A stretch of 44,927 bases of DNA from an uncultured Sporosarcina sp. (lineage in GTDB: Bacteria > Bacillota > Bacilli > Bacillales_A > Planococcaceae), in NCBI GenBank assembly GCA_947644645.1, contig CANSAF010000017.1, forward strand, positions 1 to 44,927. Direction: 5' to 3'. The notes beneath the pieces are model-generated. The model did no database searches, was not told where the DNA came from, and saw only the letters and a program-made list of their open reading frames with translations. Below, piece after piece: positions 1 through 10,204 of this stretch; within the stretch, counting starts at the first letter, position 1, and the number at the start of each line of letters is the position of its first letter. Made by a program: the position numbers and the translations under genes.

Positions 1-1
1 T

Positions 2-2152
2 GCGACAGAAACACTTGCTTATCGAATCGATGCTTTGCAAGCGATGTTGCCTGCTGCAATGCGTGCGAAATATGATAAATTCATAACGATTCAAAATGAA
101 GAAGCATTTACAGATGAACGTTTTCGAAAAGTATTTGCTGGAAAGAAACGTCTGCCGTTAAATGCACTGCAAGACGAATATTTACTTCGTTTATTAAAAA
201 CCTATGTTTCTGAAGGAATTGTAGCTGTTGAAACAGCAGTCCAACAAAAATTGACAGCGAAAAAAATTAGAATGATTCAAATTGAATCGAAAGAAAAATT
301 ATATGAAGTGAAGGAATCGATTCAAGTGAATGCGATTCGTCAAATTACTTTGATTAATTGGCTCATTGAACATGCTGATGAAAAAGTTTCTGCAAAGCAT
401 TTGATGGCAACAGCGGGTGTTCAGTCGAGTGTATTAAAAACGATGATTGAACGGGGGGCGGCAACTGAGTTATACGAAGAAGTATACCGAGAACCAATCA
501 GTGCCGAACTTCAAGATGTGCCGATTCCGCACCAATTAACGACGGAACAAATTGAAGCACTCACGCCAATTGAAAGCGCCATTGAAAATAATCGCCAAGA
601 AACTTTCTTGCTACATGGTGTAACAGGAAGTGGCAAGACGGAAGTTTATTTACGAGCGATTCAAAAAGTATTGGATAAAGGGCAGGAAGCGATTATGCTC
701 GTGCCGGAAATTTCGTTAACGCCACAAATGACGTCGCGATTTAAAGCAAGATTTGGTGATCTTGTTGCAGTCCTTCACAGTGCATTGTCGCAAGGTGAAA
801 AATACGATGAATGGCGTAAAATTCACCGAGGCGAAGTGAAAGTCGTTGTCGGGGCACGTTCTGCAATATTTGCGCCTTTTGAAAATATCGGCATCATTAT
901 TTTAGATGAAGAACATGAATCGACTTATAAACAAGAAGAAACACCTCGTTATCATGCAAGAGATGTCGCGATTAAACGTTCTGCGCATTTTAATTGTCCA
1001 GTGATTTTAGGAAGTGCAACGCCGTCATTAGAATCTTACGCAAGAGCTTCAAAAAATGTATACACATTATTAACGTTGAAAAATCGTGCGAAAGATCAAG
1101 CGTTACCAGAAGTGATGGTCGTTGATATGCGTGAACAATTAAAGGCAGGAAATCGTTCGATGTTTTCAACTCAATTAGCAGAGGCGTTAAAAGAGCGTTT
1201 AGAAAGAAAAGAACAGAGCATTTTATTTTTAAATCGTCGTGGCTTTTCGTCATTTGTATTATGTAGAGATTGCGGGACGACGGTTGAATGCCCGAATTGC
1301 GATATTTCACTGACATATCACCGAGCGCATGAATCTTTAAAATGCCATTACTGCGGGCATGAGGAAAGAGTTCCGCTTGAATGTCCGGAATGTCAAAGTG
1401 AACATATTCGCTTTTTTGGTACAGGTACGCAAAAAGTGGAAGAAGAAATTATGAAACTATTCCCAGAAGCACGCGTCATACGAATGGACGTCGATACGAC
1501 AAGTCGAAAAGGCGCCCATGAACAGCTTTTAAAAGCATTTAGTGAAGGAAAAGCAGATATTTTACTCGGCACGCAAATGATTGCGAAAGGATTAGATTTT
1601 CCCAATATTACATTGGTCGGTGTACTTGCGGCAGATACAACGCTACACTTAGCCGATTTTCGCGCCGCTGAAAAAACTTTTCAACTGACGACGCAAGTAA
1701 GTGGTCGAGCAGGGCGGCATGAATTGCCAGGAGAAGTCTTTATCCAAACATATTCACCAGAGCATTATGCAATTGAACTGGCAAAAGCGCAACATTATGA
1801 GCCGTTTTATCAAATGGAAATGCAGTCGCGAAAGCAGTTTGGATATCCACCATTTTATTATTTTACGCTCATTCAATTTTCACATGAAAATGTATTAAAG
1901 GTAAGTGATTTTGCAAATCGTGGAACGAGTTTCTTAAAAGGAAATTTATCGCCAGAAACAATGATTATTGGTCCGACAGCGGCAGCGATTAGCCGCGTGA
2001 ACAATAGATATCGCTATCAATGTTTGATAAAATATAAGCATGAACCAAGGTTAACGGAAACCTTACAGCAACTCATTAAAATGTATCGAACAGATTGGAT
2101 TAAAGCAGGACTACTCATGACAGTAGATGTAGATCCGATGTCGATTTATTAA
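2..2152 (+). CDS. priA: Primosomal protein N' (replication restart helicase PriA), 5' end outside window
   Basis: PriA is the 3'-to-5' DNA helicase that recognises stalled or abandoned replication forks and reloads the primosome. The reading frame is open from base 2, so the gene enters from the left edge; about 716 C-terminal residues are visible, against roughly 800 in the Bacillus protein, so some 85-90 N-terminal residues are missing. Visible are the Walker A segment GVTGSGKTEVY, the helicase box DEEHESTYKQEE, and a zinc-binding block with paired cysteines (CRDC, CPNC, CHYC, CPEC), followed by conserved helicase motifs including GTQMIAKGLDFPN and QVSGRAGR. The gene ends 79 bases before def, the usual Bacillales neighbour, and is presumably co-transcribed with it. 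Family assignment is certain; only the start is unseen. Confidence 0.98.
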   Translation, partial: ATETLAYRIDALQAMLPAAMRAKYDKFITIQNEEAFTDERFRKVFAGKKRLPLNALQDEYLLRLLKTYVSEGIVAVETAVQQKLTAKKIRMIQIESKEKLYEVKESIQVNAIRQITLINWLIEHADEKVSAKHLMATAGVQSSVLKTMIERGAATELYEEVYREPISAELQDVPIPHQLTTEQIEALTPIESAIENNRQETFLLHGVTGSGKTEVYLRAIQKVLDKGQEAIMLVPEISLTPQMTSRFKARFGDLVAVLHSALSQGEKYDEWRKIHRGEVKVVVGARSAIFAPFENIGIIILDEEHESTYKQEETPRYHARDVAIKRSAHFNCPVILGSATPSLESYARASKNVYTLLTLKNRAKDQALPEVMVVDMREQLKAGNRSMFSTQLAEALKERLERKEQSILFLNRRGFSSFVLCRDCGTTVECPNCDISLTYHRAHESLKCHYCGHEERVPLECPECQSEHIRFFGTGTQKVEEEIMKLFPEARVIRMDVDTTSRKGAHEQLLKAFSEGKADILLGTQMIAKGLDFPNITLVGVLAADTTLHLADFRAAEKTFQLTTQVSGRAGRHELPGEVFIQTYSPEHYAIELAKAQHYEPFYQMEMQSRKQFGYPPFYYFTLIQFSHENVLKVSDFANRGTSFLKGNLSPETMIIGPTAAAISRVNNRYRYQCLIKYKHEPRLTETLQQLIKMYRTDWIKAGLLMTVDVDPMSIY

Positions 2153-2231
2153 TGAATGAAAATGAATTTGAAGAAACTCAGGAATCTCATTGCTAGATTT
2201 TCTGAATGATGATAGGAAAAGAGGAATTGAA

Positions 2232-2753
2232 TTGGCAGTTAGAGAAATCGTGAAGTATCCAGCACCGATACTTGAGAAAAAGTGTAAAGAAGTCGTGAAA
2301 TTTGATCGTGAATTAGCAAATCTTTTGGATGATATGTATGACACAATGGTTGCAGCGGATGGTGTCGGCATTGCAGCGCCGCAAATTGGGGTCGATTTAC
2401 AAGTTGCCATTGTCGATATGGGCGATGGACAAGACATCATTGAACTGATCAATCCAGAAGTTGTCGCGATTGGTGGTTCTGAAATCGATATTGAAGGCTG
2501 TTTAAGTTTCCCGAATTTATTTGGAGAAGTTGAACGTCCATATTATGTAAAAGTAGAAGCACAAGAAAGAGATGGTTCCATTTATGAAATCGAAGCGGAA
2601 GATTATACAGCGCGCGCGTTATTACATGAAATCGATCACTTAAATGGTGTGTTATTTAATACGAAAATTAAAAAAATCGTCACGCTTGAAGAACTAGAAG
2701 CGATGGAAGAAGAAATGGAAATGTTGGCAGAAGGGCAAGGTGAGGAAGCATGA
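2232..2753 (+). CDS. def: Peptide deformylase
   Basis: Removes the formyl group from the N-terminal methionine of new proteins in the cytoplasm. With the TTG start at 2232 the protein is 173 residues and begins [15 protein letters not shown], which lines up with Bacillus Def (MAVKKVV...). All three metal-site motifs are present: [10 protein letters not shown] (about 44-53), EGCLSFP (88-94, cysteine ligand) and HEIDH (132-136, two histidine ligands and catalytic glutamate). I chose TTG over the upstream TTG at 2190 because an AGAGGA ribosome site precedes it and the extra upstream residues have no counterpart. It overlaps fmt by four bases, fitting paired action: Fmt adds the formyl group and Def removes it. 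Confidence 0.95.
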   Translation: MAVREIVKYPAPILEKKCKEVVKFDRELANLLDDMYDTMVAADGVGIAAPQIGVDLQVAIVDMGDGQDIIELINPEVVAIGGSEIDIEGCLSFPNLFGEVERPYYVKVEAQERDGSIYEIEAEDYTARALLHEIDHLNGVLFNTKIKKIVTLEELEAMEEEMEMLAEGQGEEA

Positions 2754-3691
2754 CGTCGATTATTTTTATGGGAACGCCCGACTTTTCAGTGCCGATTTTA
2801 GCAATGTTAAAGGAAGAAGGCTATAACGTACTGGCAGTCGTCACACAACCTGACCGACCTGTTGGCAGAAAAAGAGTGTTAACACCTCCTCCTGTAAAAG
2901 TTGAAGCCGAAAGACTTGGGATTGATGTGATTCAACCTGAGAAATTGACGGGTTCTAAAGAATTGGAAGAAATCATTGCGTTAAATGCTGATTTAATCGT
3001 AACTGCGGCATTTGGCCAATTATTACCGAAAGAATTACTAGAAGCTCCGCGTTTAGGGTGTATTAATGTTCATGCTTCACTACTACCAAAATATCGCGGA
3101 GGTGCACCAATTCATCAATCGATTATTGACGGTGAAAAAGAAACAGGCGTAACAATTATGTATATGGTCGAAAAATTGGATGCAGGTGATATGATATCTC
3201 AAATTGTTGTGCCAATTGAAGAAACAGATCATACGGGCTCAATGTTTGAAAAACTATCCGTAGCGGGTGTCACTTTACTGAAAGAAACAATGCCTTCGAT
3301 TGTGAATGAAACGAATGAACGAATTCCACAAGATGAATCACTCGTTACATTTGCGAGAAATATTTCGCGTGAAGAAGAAAGAATTGATTGGACAAAGTCG
3401 GGTGTGCAGATTTACAACCAAATTCGTGGACTTCATCCTTGGCCAGTTGCGTACACAACTTTCCACGGTGATAATGTGAAAATTTGGTGGAGTGAAAAGG
3501 TCGATAGGCAGTCAGATGCAGCTCCTGGAACAATTATTGACATTGAATCAGATCGTATACTTGTCAAAACGGGCGATGAAACTGCAATTGCGATTACAGA
3601 TATTCAACCAGCAGGGAAAAAGAGAATGCCGGCAGATGTCTTTATAAACGGTGTTGGGTCATCTTGGAAAAAAGGGGAACAGTTTGAATGA
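2750..3691 (+). CDS. fmt: Methionyl-tRNA formyltransferase
   Basis: Transfers a formyl group from 10-formyltetrahydrofolate to initiator Met-tRNA, making the tRNA that starts translation. The 313-residue protein has normal family length. The N-terminal Rossmann-like domain starts [16 protein letters not shown] and contains the signature region [16 protein letters not shown] with the folate-site histidine, plus the loop [17 protein letters not shown] that contacts the acceptor stem. The C-terminal OB-like tRNA-binding domain begins around residue 205. The ATG shares the ATGA overlap with the def stop, and its own stop overlaps the rsmB start the same way, so the three genes look translationally coupled. 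Confidence 0.98.
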   Translation: MTSIIFMGTPDFSVPILAMLKEEGYNVLAVVTQPDRPVGRKRVLTPPPVKVEAERLGIDVIQPEKLTGSKELEEIIALNADLIVTAAFGQLLPKELLEAPRLGCINVHASLLPKYRGGAPIHQSIIDGEKETGVTIMYMVEKLDAGDMISQIVVPIEETDHTGSMFEKLSVAGVTLLKETMPSIVNETNERIPQDESLVTFARNISREEERIDWTKSGVQIYNQIRGLHPWPVAYTTFHGDNVKIWWSEKVDRQSDAAPGTIIDIESDRILVKTGDETAIAITDIQPAGKKRMPADVFINGVGSSWKKGEQFE

Positions 3692-5046
3692 CGAAACAGA
3701 ATCGAAAAATCTGGAATGGCAATGTCCGTGATGCAGCGCTTTCCATCCTAATGGAAATTAATAATAACCAAGCGTATAGTAATTTATTATTACACAGAAC
3801 GATTGAAAATTATCAACTTCAAGATAAAGATCGTGGACTTTTAACAGAGTTAACATATGGTACATTGCAACATCGACTGACATTAGATTATTATTTGGAG
3901 CCATTTGTACGCGGTAAGCTAGATCTTTGGGTACGTGAATTACTACGTATGTCCGTTTATCAAATCGTTTATTTAACGAGAATTCCGCCACATGCTGCGG
4001 TTCATGAAGCAGTTGAAATTGCCAAAAGACGTGGTCATAAACGCATTCCACCGACAGTTAATGGGATTTTACGCTCTGTTTTACGTCAAGGTGTTCGCTC
4101 ATTAGATGATATTAAAGATCCAATTGAAAGAATTTCGATTGAGACGAGTCATCCGAGATGGTTAATCGATCGTTGGGTTGAGTTATACGGGATAGATGCG
4201 ACGAGAGAAATGGCAAAACTTAATAATCTACCTGCCAAAATGACTTTCCGCGTCAATGAGACAAAAACAGATGCAGCGGCAGTAATCGCCGAACTTGAAA
4301 AAATAAATATGTCCATTCACCCCGGAGATGTCGTTTCAGAATGCTTGGTGAGTGAATCGGGCAATCCTGCCTCTGCTGAAATTTATGAAAAAGGGCATAT
4401 TACGATTCAAGATGAAAGTTCAATGTTGCCTGTTTATGCGCTGGATGTAAAACCTGGCATGAAAGTGCTCGATATGTGTGCGGCCCCTGGCGGGAAAACG
4501 ACGCATATTGCCGAGAAAATGAATAATGAAGGCGAAGTTTATGCACATGATTTACATGCGCATAAAGTAAAATTAATCGAGAAAAATAGTAAGCGACTCG
4601 GTTTATCATCAATTCGAACCAAAAGTGGCGATAGCCGTAAACTTTTAGAACAATATGAAGAAAATTCTTTTGATCGTATTTTAGTCGATGCACCTTGCAG
4701 CGGTTTTGGCGTGATTCGCCGTAAACCTGAAATCAAATATAATAAAACTGCATCAGATGTAAAAGGTTTACTCGATATCCAATTTGACTTATTAAAAACA
4801 GCTCGAAAATTAATTAAACCGAATGGCGTAATTGTTTATAGTACGTGTACGGTGGAATATGAAGAAAATCGTGGCATCGTTGATAAATATTTAGCGGCAT
4901 ATGCTGATATGGAACTTGTACCACTAACGAACCTAGAAGGTCGCGATAAATTGCAGATTGAAAATGACACACTTCAAGTATTGCCACAACATTTTGGCGG
5001 AGATGGCTTTTTTGTTGCAGCATTTCGTAAAAAAGAAGTGAATTAA
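3688..5046 (+). CDS. rsmB: 16S rRNA m5C967 methyltransferase RsmB (Sun family)
   Basis: SAM-dependent enzyme that makes 5-methylcytosine in 16S rRNA (position 967 in E. coli numbering). The 452 residues comprise an N-terminal NusB-like RNA-binding domain (about 1-140) and a C-terminal Rossmann methyltransferase domain. The SAM loop reads [17 protein letters not shown]. Both cysteines of the m5C mechanism are present: DAPCSGFG (release cysteine) and [11 protein letters not shown] (nucleophile). Its start overlaps the fmt stop by four bases. In B. subtilis the orthologue sits in the same place (yloM). Confidence 0.97.
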   Translation: MTKQNRKIWNGNVRDAALSILMEINNNQAYSNLLLHRTIENYQLQDKDRGLLTELTYGTLQHRLTLDYYLEPFVRGKLDLWVRELLRMSVYQIVYLTRIPPHAAVHEAVEIAKRRGHKRIPPTVNGILRSVLRQGVRSLDDIKDPIERISIETSHPRWLIDRWVELYGIDATREMAKLNNLPAKMTFRVNETKTDAAAVIAELEKINMSIHPGDVVSECLVSESGNPASAEIYEKGHITIQDESSMLPVYALDVKPGMKVLDMCAAPGGKTTHIAEKMNNEGEVYAHDLHAHKVKLIEKNSKRLGLSSIRTKSGDSRKLLEQYEENSFDRILVDAPCSGFGVIRRKPEIKYNKTASDVKGLLDIQFDLLKTARKLIKPNGVIVYSTCTVEYEENRGIVDKYLAAYADMELVPLTNLEGRDKLQIENDTLQVLPQHFGGDGFFVAAFRKKEVN

Positions 5047-5068
5047 TCAAGAAATGAGGGGATGAGCA

Positions 5069-5827
5069 GTGCAATACGCAGTTCTTTCAGATATCGGAAA
5101 GAAAAGAACATTAAATGAAGATCGTGCTGCTGTATTTACGCTTCCAAATGGCTTGATGTTGGCAGTAATTGCTGATGGAATGGGCGGTCACCAAGGCGGG
5201 GACTTCGCCAGTTCCACAGCGCTTCGTTTAATGGGAGAAGCCTTTCAAAAACTAGAAACGTCGGCCTTTGAATCTCATGAAGAATGGGCGGAATGGCTAA
5301 AAGAAGCTGTTTTATATGTCAATCGTGCTTTATATAATTTTGCAAATGAGCGCGAAGAATTAAAAGGAATGGGGACAACGCTTGAAGTGGTTCTCGTTCA
5401 TCAGCAGTTTTGCTACGGTACACATATTGGAGATAGCCGCGTTTATTTGATTGACGACAATGGCATTAAACAATTGACTGCGGATCATTCTTATGTGAAA
5501 GTGCTCGTAGACAGCGGGGAAATTACGGAACAAGAAGCGGAAGTACATCCACAAAGAAATTGGATACTTAAAGCACTCGGTTCAGAGCGTTCGGTTGAGC
5601 CAGATTGTTATTCTCTGACATTGGATTTTCCTGCTTATTTATTAATTTGTTCAGATGGATTAAGTAATAAAGTTGATGATGCGACGATTCAACAAATTGT
5701 ATTGACAAATACGTCTTTAGAAGACAAAGTGAAAGCGCTTGTGGCCAAAGCGAATGAAATGGGCGGCGAAGATAATATTTCGGTTATTTTATTAAATTCA
5801 CCTCGTTCGGGGGTGGAACGTAAATGA
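5069..5827 (+). CDS. prpC: PPM/PP2C-type Ser/Thr protein phosphatase (Stp/PrpC)
   Basis: Metal-dependent phosphatase that reverses phosphorylation by the PASTA kinase encoded next to it. The 252-residue protein carries the PP2C motifs in order: LNEDRA near residue 17, IADGMGGH (metal-binding aspartate), GMGTTLEVV, HIGDSRVYL, ICSDGLSN and GGEDNISV near the end. The start is GTG at 5069, preceded by a GAGGGGATG ribosome site; the methionine frame is conserved with B. subtilis PrpC. The stop overlaps the prkC start by four bases, so phosphatase and kinase are likely made in fixed proportion. It is soluble, with no membrane segment. Confidence 0.97.
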   Translation: MQYAVLSDIGKKRTLNEDRAAVFTLPNGLMLAVIADGMGGHQGGDFASSTALRLMGEAFQKLETSAFESHEEWAEWLKEAVLYVNRALYNFANEREELKGMGTTLEVVLVHQQFCYGTHIGDSRVYLIDDNGIKQLTADHSYVKVLVDSGEITEQEAEVHPQRNWILKALGSERSVEPDCYSLTLDFPAYLLICSDGLSNKVDDATIQQIVLTNTSLEDKVKALVAKANEMGGEDNISVILLNSPRSGVERK

Positions 5828-7806
5828 TTGGAAAACGCATTGGTGGTCGCTATGAAATTTTAAGAGATATCGGTGGCGGTGGGATGTCACGTGTGTACCT
5901 TGCACATGACGTGATTTTAGACCGAGATGTCGCCATTAAAATTTTAAATTATGATTTTTCGAATGAAGAAGAATTGAAAAGACGTTTTATGCGAGAAGCT
6001 TTATCGGCAACAAGTTTAACACATCCGAATATTGTAGATATTTTTGATGTTGGTGAAGATGGGAATATCCATTATTTGGTTATGGAATATATTGATGGGC
6101 AAACTTTAAAAGAGTTTATCGTTTCGAATGGTCCTTTAACGCCGGAAGAGGCTTTGCCAATCATGGAGCAATTAGTATCGGCAATTTCAAATGCGCATTA
6201 TAATGGCATTGTTCATCGAGATATTAAACCACAAAATATATTAATGGATCATGATGGTAATGTGAAAATTACTGATTTTGGCATTGCGATGGCATTGTCT
6301 GCCACCACGCATACGAAAACAAATTCTGTAATTGGAACGGTTCATTATTTATCACCAGAGCAAGCACGCGGTGGTATGGCGACGAAAAAATCGGATATTT
6401 ATTCTGTTGGAATTGTGTTTTACGAATTATTAACAGGAAAATTACCTTTTTCGGGTGAATCAGCTGTTTCAATTGCTTTAAAACATTTACAGGAAGAAAC
6501 ACCATCTGTGCGTGCATTGTTTCCAGATATTCCGCAAAGTGTCGAAAATGTGATTTTGAAAGCAACATCAAAAGATGCAGCAAATCGTTATCATTCTGCG
6601 GATGAAATGCAAGATGATCTAGCAACCGTACTCTCACCAGAACGAGCTCACGAAGAAAAATTTACTGTGCCATTTGATGATGAAGCAACACGTGCAATGC
6701 CAGCGATAATGGAAGAACCTGTTTTGAAAAATATTGAAGAAACAGTAAAACATGAACCGGTTCAAGAAGAAAAACAGCCTGAACCGAAAAAGAAACGCAA
6801 AAAATGGCCATGGGTTGTCAGTGGCATTATTGCGGCAATCGTTATTGGCGTATTGATTTACTTTTTAATTCACTTTTTAGGTTTTAAAAAAATTGAAGTA
6901 CGAGATGTTGCGGGGTTAACAGAAGCAGAAGCGATTGAAATGCTTGAAGAACAAGGATTTAAAATAAAAGAAACGATTGAAGAGCATTCTGAGGATGTCG
7001 AACAAGGGCTTATTATTAAAACGAACCCGACTGCAGGAAAAGAAAGACCTCGTGGGACGGAAATTACATTGTATATGAGTATGGGGCAAGAATTTGTGAC
7101 GATGGATAGTTATATTGGTGATGACTTTAAACAAGTTGAAAGTTTAATCGGAGATGATTTTAAAGCGATTCGGATAGAAGAAGTTTATTCGGAGAAATCA
7201 GCAGGAACGATTATTGAGCAAAGTCCAGAACCTGGGGAAGAAATTGTTCCCGAAGAAACGACGGTTGTTTTTAAAGTGAGTCAAGGAAAAGAGCTAATTA
7301 CACTTCGAAATTTACAAGGATTTACAGAAGACCAACTTCAAAATTATGAAGAAAGCTCAGGACTGAAAATCACAATCACAAGCCGAGAACATTCTAGTAG
7401 CGTTCCAGAAGGGCAAGTTATTTCTCAAAAACCTTCTGCCAATAGTAAAGTTGAAAAAGGTGAAGAGGTAAGGGTTGTTTTATCAAAAGGAAAAGAAAAA
7501 CAACCGATCAAACATATCATTCAAACGATTACGATTCCTTATACTGGCGAACAATCCTTTGAAGAGGAAAGTGATGAAGAAGCTGAGGAAAACTTTGACG
7601 TGGTGAAAGTACCGCAAACCGTTCGAGTTTATATTCAAGATCGAAGTCATTCAATGGCAGATGTTTATGATGAATTTACCATTACAGAAGACAAAGACGT
7701 GACCATTAAAATCGAACTTGAAGAAGGCGGCCGTGGGGCTTATCGAATTTTACGCGATAATGTACAAATTGAAGAACGTGCATTTAATTATAATGACGCG
7801 AAGTAA
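5824..7806 (+). CDS. prkC: PASTA-domain Ser/Thr protein kinase PrkC
   Basis: Membrane kinase that senses cell-wall muropeptides through extracellular PASTA repeats; in spore formers it is linked to germination and envelope control. In 660 residues: glycine loop GGGGMSRVY (17-25), ATP lysine in DVAIK (K39), catalytic HRDIKPQN (131-138), DFG (151-153), activation loop with several threonines near 161-172, a charged linker, one membrane segment at about 328-353 preceded by PKKKRKK (inside), then three PASTA repeats (about 355-421, 422-488, 490-556). A further C-terminal extracellular domain of about 90 residues follows an acidic stretch (EEESDEEAEE). All kinase residues are intact. Overlaps prpC by four bases. 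Confidence 0.98.
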   Translation: MIGKRIGGRYEILRDIGGGGMSRVYLAHDVILDRDVAIKILNYDFSNEEELKRRFMREALSATSLTHPNIVDIFDVGEDGNIHYLVMEYIDGQTLKEFIVSNGPLTPEEALPIMEQLVSAISNAHYNGIVHRDIKPQNILMDHDGNVKITDFGIAMALSATTHTKTNSVIGTVHYLSPEQARGGMATKKSDIYSVGIVFYELLTGKLPFSGESAVSIALKHLQEETPSVRALFPDIPQSVENVILKATSKDAANRYHSADEMQDDLATVLSPERAHEEKFTVPFDDEATRAMPAIMEEPVLKNIEETVKHEPVQEEKQPEPKKKRKKWPWVVSGIIAAIVIGVLIYFLIHFLGFKKIEVRDVAGLTEAEAIEMLEEQGFKIKETIEEHSEDVEQGLIIKTNPTAGKERPRGTEITLYMSMGQEFVTMDSYIGDDFKQVESLIGDDFKAIRIEEVYSEKSAGTIIEQSPEPGEEIVPEETTVVFKVSQGKELITLRNLQGFTEDQLQNYEESSGLKITITSREHSSSVPEGQVISQKPSANSKVEKGEEVRVVLSKGKEKQPIKHIIQTITIPYTGEQSFEEESDEEAEENFDVVKVPQTVRVYIQDRSHSMADVYDEFTITEDKDVTIKIELEEGGRGAYRILRDNVQIEERAFNYNDAK

Positions 7807-7823
7807 ATAAGAGGTGAAAGATA

Positions 7824-8702
7824 CTGGAAGGTCAAATTAGAAAAGCAATTAGTGGTTTTTATTATGTACAAGACGGAGAAAAATTGGTGCAATCCAAAGG
7901 TCGAGGCGTATTTAGAAAAAGAGGCATTCATCCTTTAGTGGGCGATTTTGTCACCTATGAACCAGACGGGGATAATGATGCGGTCATTACAGCTGTTCAT
8001 GAACGAAAAAATGAACTTGTTAGACCACCCATTGCCAATGTAGACCAAGCTTTACTCGTGTTTTCTATTGTAGAGCCTGATTTTAGTACACATTTATTGG
8101 ATCGTTTTTTAACGATTATTGAATCACATCGCATTAAACCGATTATTTGTTTAACAAAAAAAGATCTTGCAAGTGAAGAGCAATTAACAAAAGTGTTGGA
8201 TATCGCGGCTTATTATGAAAAAATTGGTTACGAAGTGCTCACGACTTTTATTGATGAGCCTGAACTGCCAAAGAAAATTGAAGCGATTTTGGCCAATAAA
8301 GTGACTGTACTTGCCGGGCAATCTGGTGTTGGGAAATCAACTTTATTGAATACGGCACTTCCAGCACTCGGATTAAAAACAGGTGAGATTTCAGATGCGC
8401 TAGGGCGTGGGCGACATACAACGCGCCATGTTGAATTATTGGAAGTTGCGAATGGACTTGTCGCGGACACACCTGGGTTTAGTACACTAGATTTTGATCA
8501 TTTAGAGAAAGAACAATTATCGAGTCAATTTCCTGAACTGCATGAAGCAGCGCAGGACTGCAAATTCCGCGGTTGTTTACATTTAAATGAACCGAAATGC
8601 GCTGTGAAAAAGTTAGTAGAAGACGATGAAATTGCTGCATTTAGGTATCAGCATTATCTTCAGTTTTTACAAGAAATTATGGACCGAAAGCCGAGGTATT
8701 GA
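7824..8702 (+). CDS. rsgA: Ribosome small-subunit biogenesis GTPase RsgA (YloQ/CpgA), apparent CTG start
   Basis: Circularly permuted GTPase that acts late in 30S subunit maturation. The OB-fold N-terminus is followed by G4 (LTKKDL), then the P-loop [12 protein letters not shown], the HTTRHVEL switch region, DTPGF (G3) and a zinc-binding C-terminus [14 protein letters not shown]. The first ATG/GTG/TTG in frame is the TTG at 7884, but the 20 codons before it encode conserved family sequence ([19 protein letters not shown], compare B. subtilis EGKIIKALSGFYYV). An in-frame stop at 7815 leaves only a CTG at 7824 (7 bases after the GAGGTG ribosome site) or an ATA at 7821 as start. With CTG the protein is 292 residues, the normal length. 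Confidence 0.93.
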   Translation: MEGQIRKAISGFYYVQDGEKLVQSKGRGVFRKRGIHPLVGDFVTYEPDGDNDAVITAVHERKNELVRPPIANVDQALLVFSIVEPDFSTHLLDRFLTIIESHRIKPIICLTKKDLASEEQLTKVLDIAAYYEKIGYEVLTTFIDEPELPKKIEAILANKVTVLAGQSGVGKSTLLNTALPALGLKTGEISDALGRGRHTTRHVELLEVANGLVADTPGFSTLDFDHLEKEQLSSQFPELHEAAQDCKFRGCLHLNEPKCAVKKLVEDDEIAAFRYQHYLQFLQEIMDRKPRY

Positions 8703-8707
8703 AAAAA

Positions 8708-9376
8708 ATGATTAAAATTGCACCATCTATTTTAGCGGCAGATTTTGCCAAATTAGGCGATGAAGTGAAAGAAGTTGAAAAAGCAGGGGCAGATTTAATT
8801 CATGTAGATGTGATGGATGGACATTTTGTACCGAATATTACGTTAGGACCACTCGTTGTCGACGCAATTCGTCCACTCACAAAATTACCATTAGATGTTC
8901 ATTTAATGATTGAAAATCCAGATCGTTACATTGAACAGTTTGCCAATGCTGGTGCGGATTATATTACGGTGCACGTGGAAGCTTGTCCGCATTTACACCG
9001 TACATTGCAGTTAATTCGCTCATATGATGTGAAATCAGGCGTCGTATTAAATCCACATACACCTGTTGAGTCGATTTTACATGTGTTAGAAGAAGTGGAT
9101 ATGGTTTTATTTATGACGGTGAACCCAGGATTTGGTGGGCAGAAATTCATCCATTCTGTTCTTCCTAAAGTGAAGCAGTTATCGGACATTATTCAAGAAC
9201 GTAATTTATCGATTGAGATTGAAATTGACGGCGGTGTTGACGAGGAAACGATTATCCCCTGTGTCGAGGCTGGCGCAACTGTTTTAGTCGCAGGTTCTGC
9301 AATTTACGGAAAAGAAGACCGTGCGGCTGCGATTCAAAATATCAGAGTTGCGGGTGAAGGGGCATTAAAAAAGTGA
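8708..9376 (+). CDS. rpe: Ribulose-phosphate 3-epimerase
   Basis: Interconverts ribulose-5-phosphate and xylulose-5-phosphate in the pentose phosphate pathway. A TIM barrel of 222 residues beginning [17 protein letters not shown], with the metal and catalytic motifs [31 protein letters not shown] and EIDGGVD and the phosphate-binding AGSAIYG. I place the start at ATG 8708, ten bases after GAGGT, and not at the TTG at 8699, which would sit one base from the ribosome site and add MKK. rsgA and rpe are adjacent in most Bacillales. The end overlaps thiN by four bases. Confidence 0.96.
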   Translation: MIKIAPSILAADFAKLGDEVKEVEKAGADLIHVDVMDGHFVPNITLGPLVVDAIRPLTKLPLDVHLMIENPDRYIEQFANAGADYITVHVEACPHLHRTLQLIRSYDVKSGVVLNPHTPVESILHVLEEVDMVLFMTVNPGFGGQKFIHSVLPKVKQLSDIIQERNLSIEIEIDGGVDEETIIPCVEAGATVLVAGSAIYGKEDRAAAIQNIRVAGEGALKK

Positions 9377-10026
9377 GAAGAGTAGTTGTCTCTGCAGGTG
9401 GACCCGTTGAAGAAATTGGGTGTCTTCAACAATTTCAAAATGAGGAAACAATCTTCATTGGTGCTGACAGAGGCACGCTTCATTTACTAAACGCGGGAAT
9501 TGTCCCGGTTGAAGCGGTTGGCGATTTCGATTCTATTTCGAGTGAAGAATATGAAGAGATCCGTTCAAGCGTGCAAAATATCGATGCTTATCAAGCTGAA
9601 AAGAATGAAACGGATCTCGAGTTGGCTGTCGACCGTGCATTAGTCTATCAACCTACGGAAGTGATTTTAGTAGGGGTGACGGGCGGAAGATTGGATCATA
9701 TGTTATCGGCTTTGCAATTATTATATCGACTCAAAAAAGAACATCCGGCTGTTTCTTTTAAAATGAGGAATGATTGTAATGAAATAACAATATTTCTTCC
9801 AGGTGAGCATATAATTATACGTGATGATGGGTTTCAGTATATTTCTTTCTTTTCTTTTGGAGAGCCGGTTACTGCTTTAACGCTTCAAGGTTTTAAGTAT
9901 GAAACGTATGAAGAAAGTTTAACGATGGGCATGACGAAATTTACAAGTAATGAGCTTCTTCAGAAAGAAGGGCATATCTCGTTTCGTGAAGGCATATGTT
10001 TAATGGTAAGGAGTTCAGATGCTTGA
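9373..10026 (+). CDS. thiN: Thiamine diphosphokinase
   Basis: Transfers pyrophosphate from ATP to thiamine to give thiamine pyrophosphate, the cofactor used by transketolase in the pathway of the neighbouring rpe. The 217-residue protein shows family landmarks: [17 protein letters not shown] (metal-binding aspartates), [13 protein letters not shown], and [16 protein letters not shown]; the C-terminal third is a thiamine-binding beta domain. The start is GTG 9373, overlapping the rpe stop (GTGA). No TPP riboswitch is seen upstream, which is expected since the gene is embedded in an operon. Confidence 0.95.
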   Translation: MRRVVVSAGGPVEEIGCLQQFQNEETIFIGADRGTLHLLNAGIVPVEAVGDFDSISSEEYEEIRSSVQNIDAYQAEKNETDLELAVDRALVYQPTEVILVGVTGGRLDHMLSALQLLYRLKKEHPAVSFKMRNDCNEITIFLPGEHIIIRDDGFQYISFFSFGEPVTALTLQGFKYETYEESLTMGMTKFTSNELLQKEGHISFREGICLMVRSSDA

Positions 10027-10039
10027 AGGGAGTGGGAGA

Positions 10040-10177
10040 ATGCGCGTCTATACGTTTACATTACCTAAATTTGTGAGCGGAATCGTTCGAAAATGTATGG
10101 TTGTCTTCCAAAAAGATGATCAACCGAAAGCAACAGCTAAAAAAAGAAGAAAGAAAAAAGACAAAATGTCAGGCTGA
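10040..10177 (+). CDS. spoVM: Stage V sporulation protein SpoVM with C-terminal extension
   Basis: SpoVM is a tiny amphipathic-helix peptide that recognises the convex outer forespore membrane and anchors the spore-coat base. The 45-residue ORF (ATG 10040, after GGGAGTGGGAGA) begins MRVYTFTLPKFVSGIVRK, matching the B. subtilis pattern MKFYTIKLPKFLGGIVRA including the helix-breaking proline at position 9 and the FQKD end at 23-26. B. subtilis SpoVM stops at 26 residues; here 19 more follow, very rich in lysine and arginine (KKRRKKKDK). Location between thiN and rpmB is the canonical spoVM site. The last six codons, stop included, are also the left arm of the terminator hairpin. Identity is secure by sequence and position; whether the tail is normal for this lineage is unknown to me. 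Confidence 0.9.
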   Translation: MRVYTFTLPKFVSGIVRKCMVVFQKDDQPKATAKKRRKKKDKMSG

Positions 10178-10204
10178 TTTTTTCAGCTTGGCATTTTGTC
10201 TTTT
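10160..10204 (+). terminator. Rho-independent terminator formed by the end of spoVM
   Basis: An 18-bp stem (10160-10177 with 10183-10200, two G-U pairs) closes a five-base T loop and is followed by TTTT. The left arm ends exactly at the third base of the spoVM stop codon. It closes the priA-spoVM transcription unit. Confidence 0.85.

Noticed and set aside
9300-9372. TPP riboswitch for thiN
   Set aside because: thiN overlaps rpe, leaving no leader, and no THI-box core is seen.
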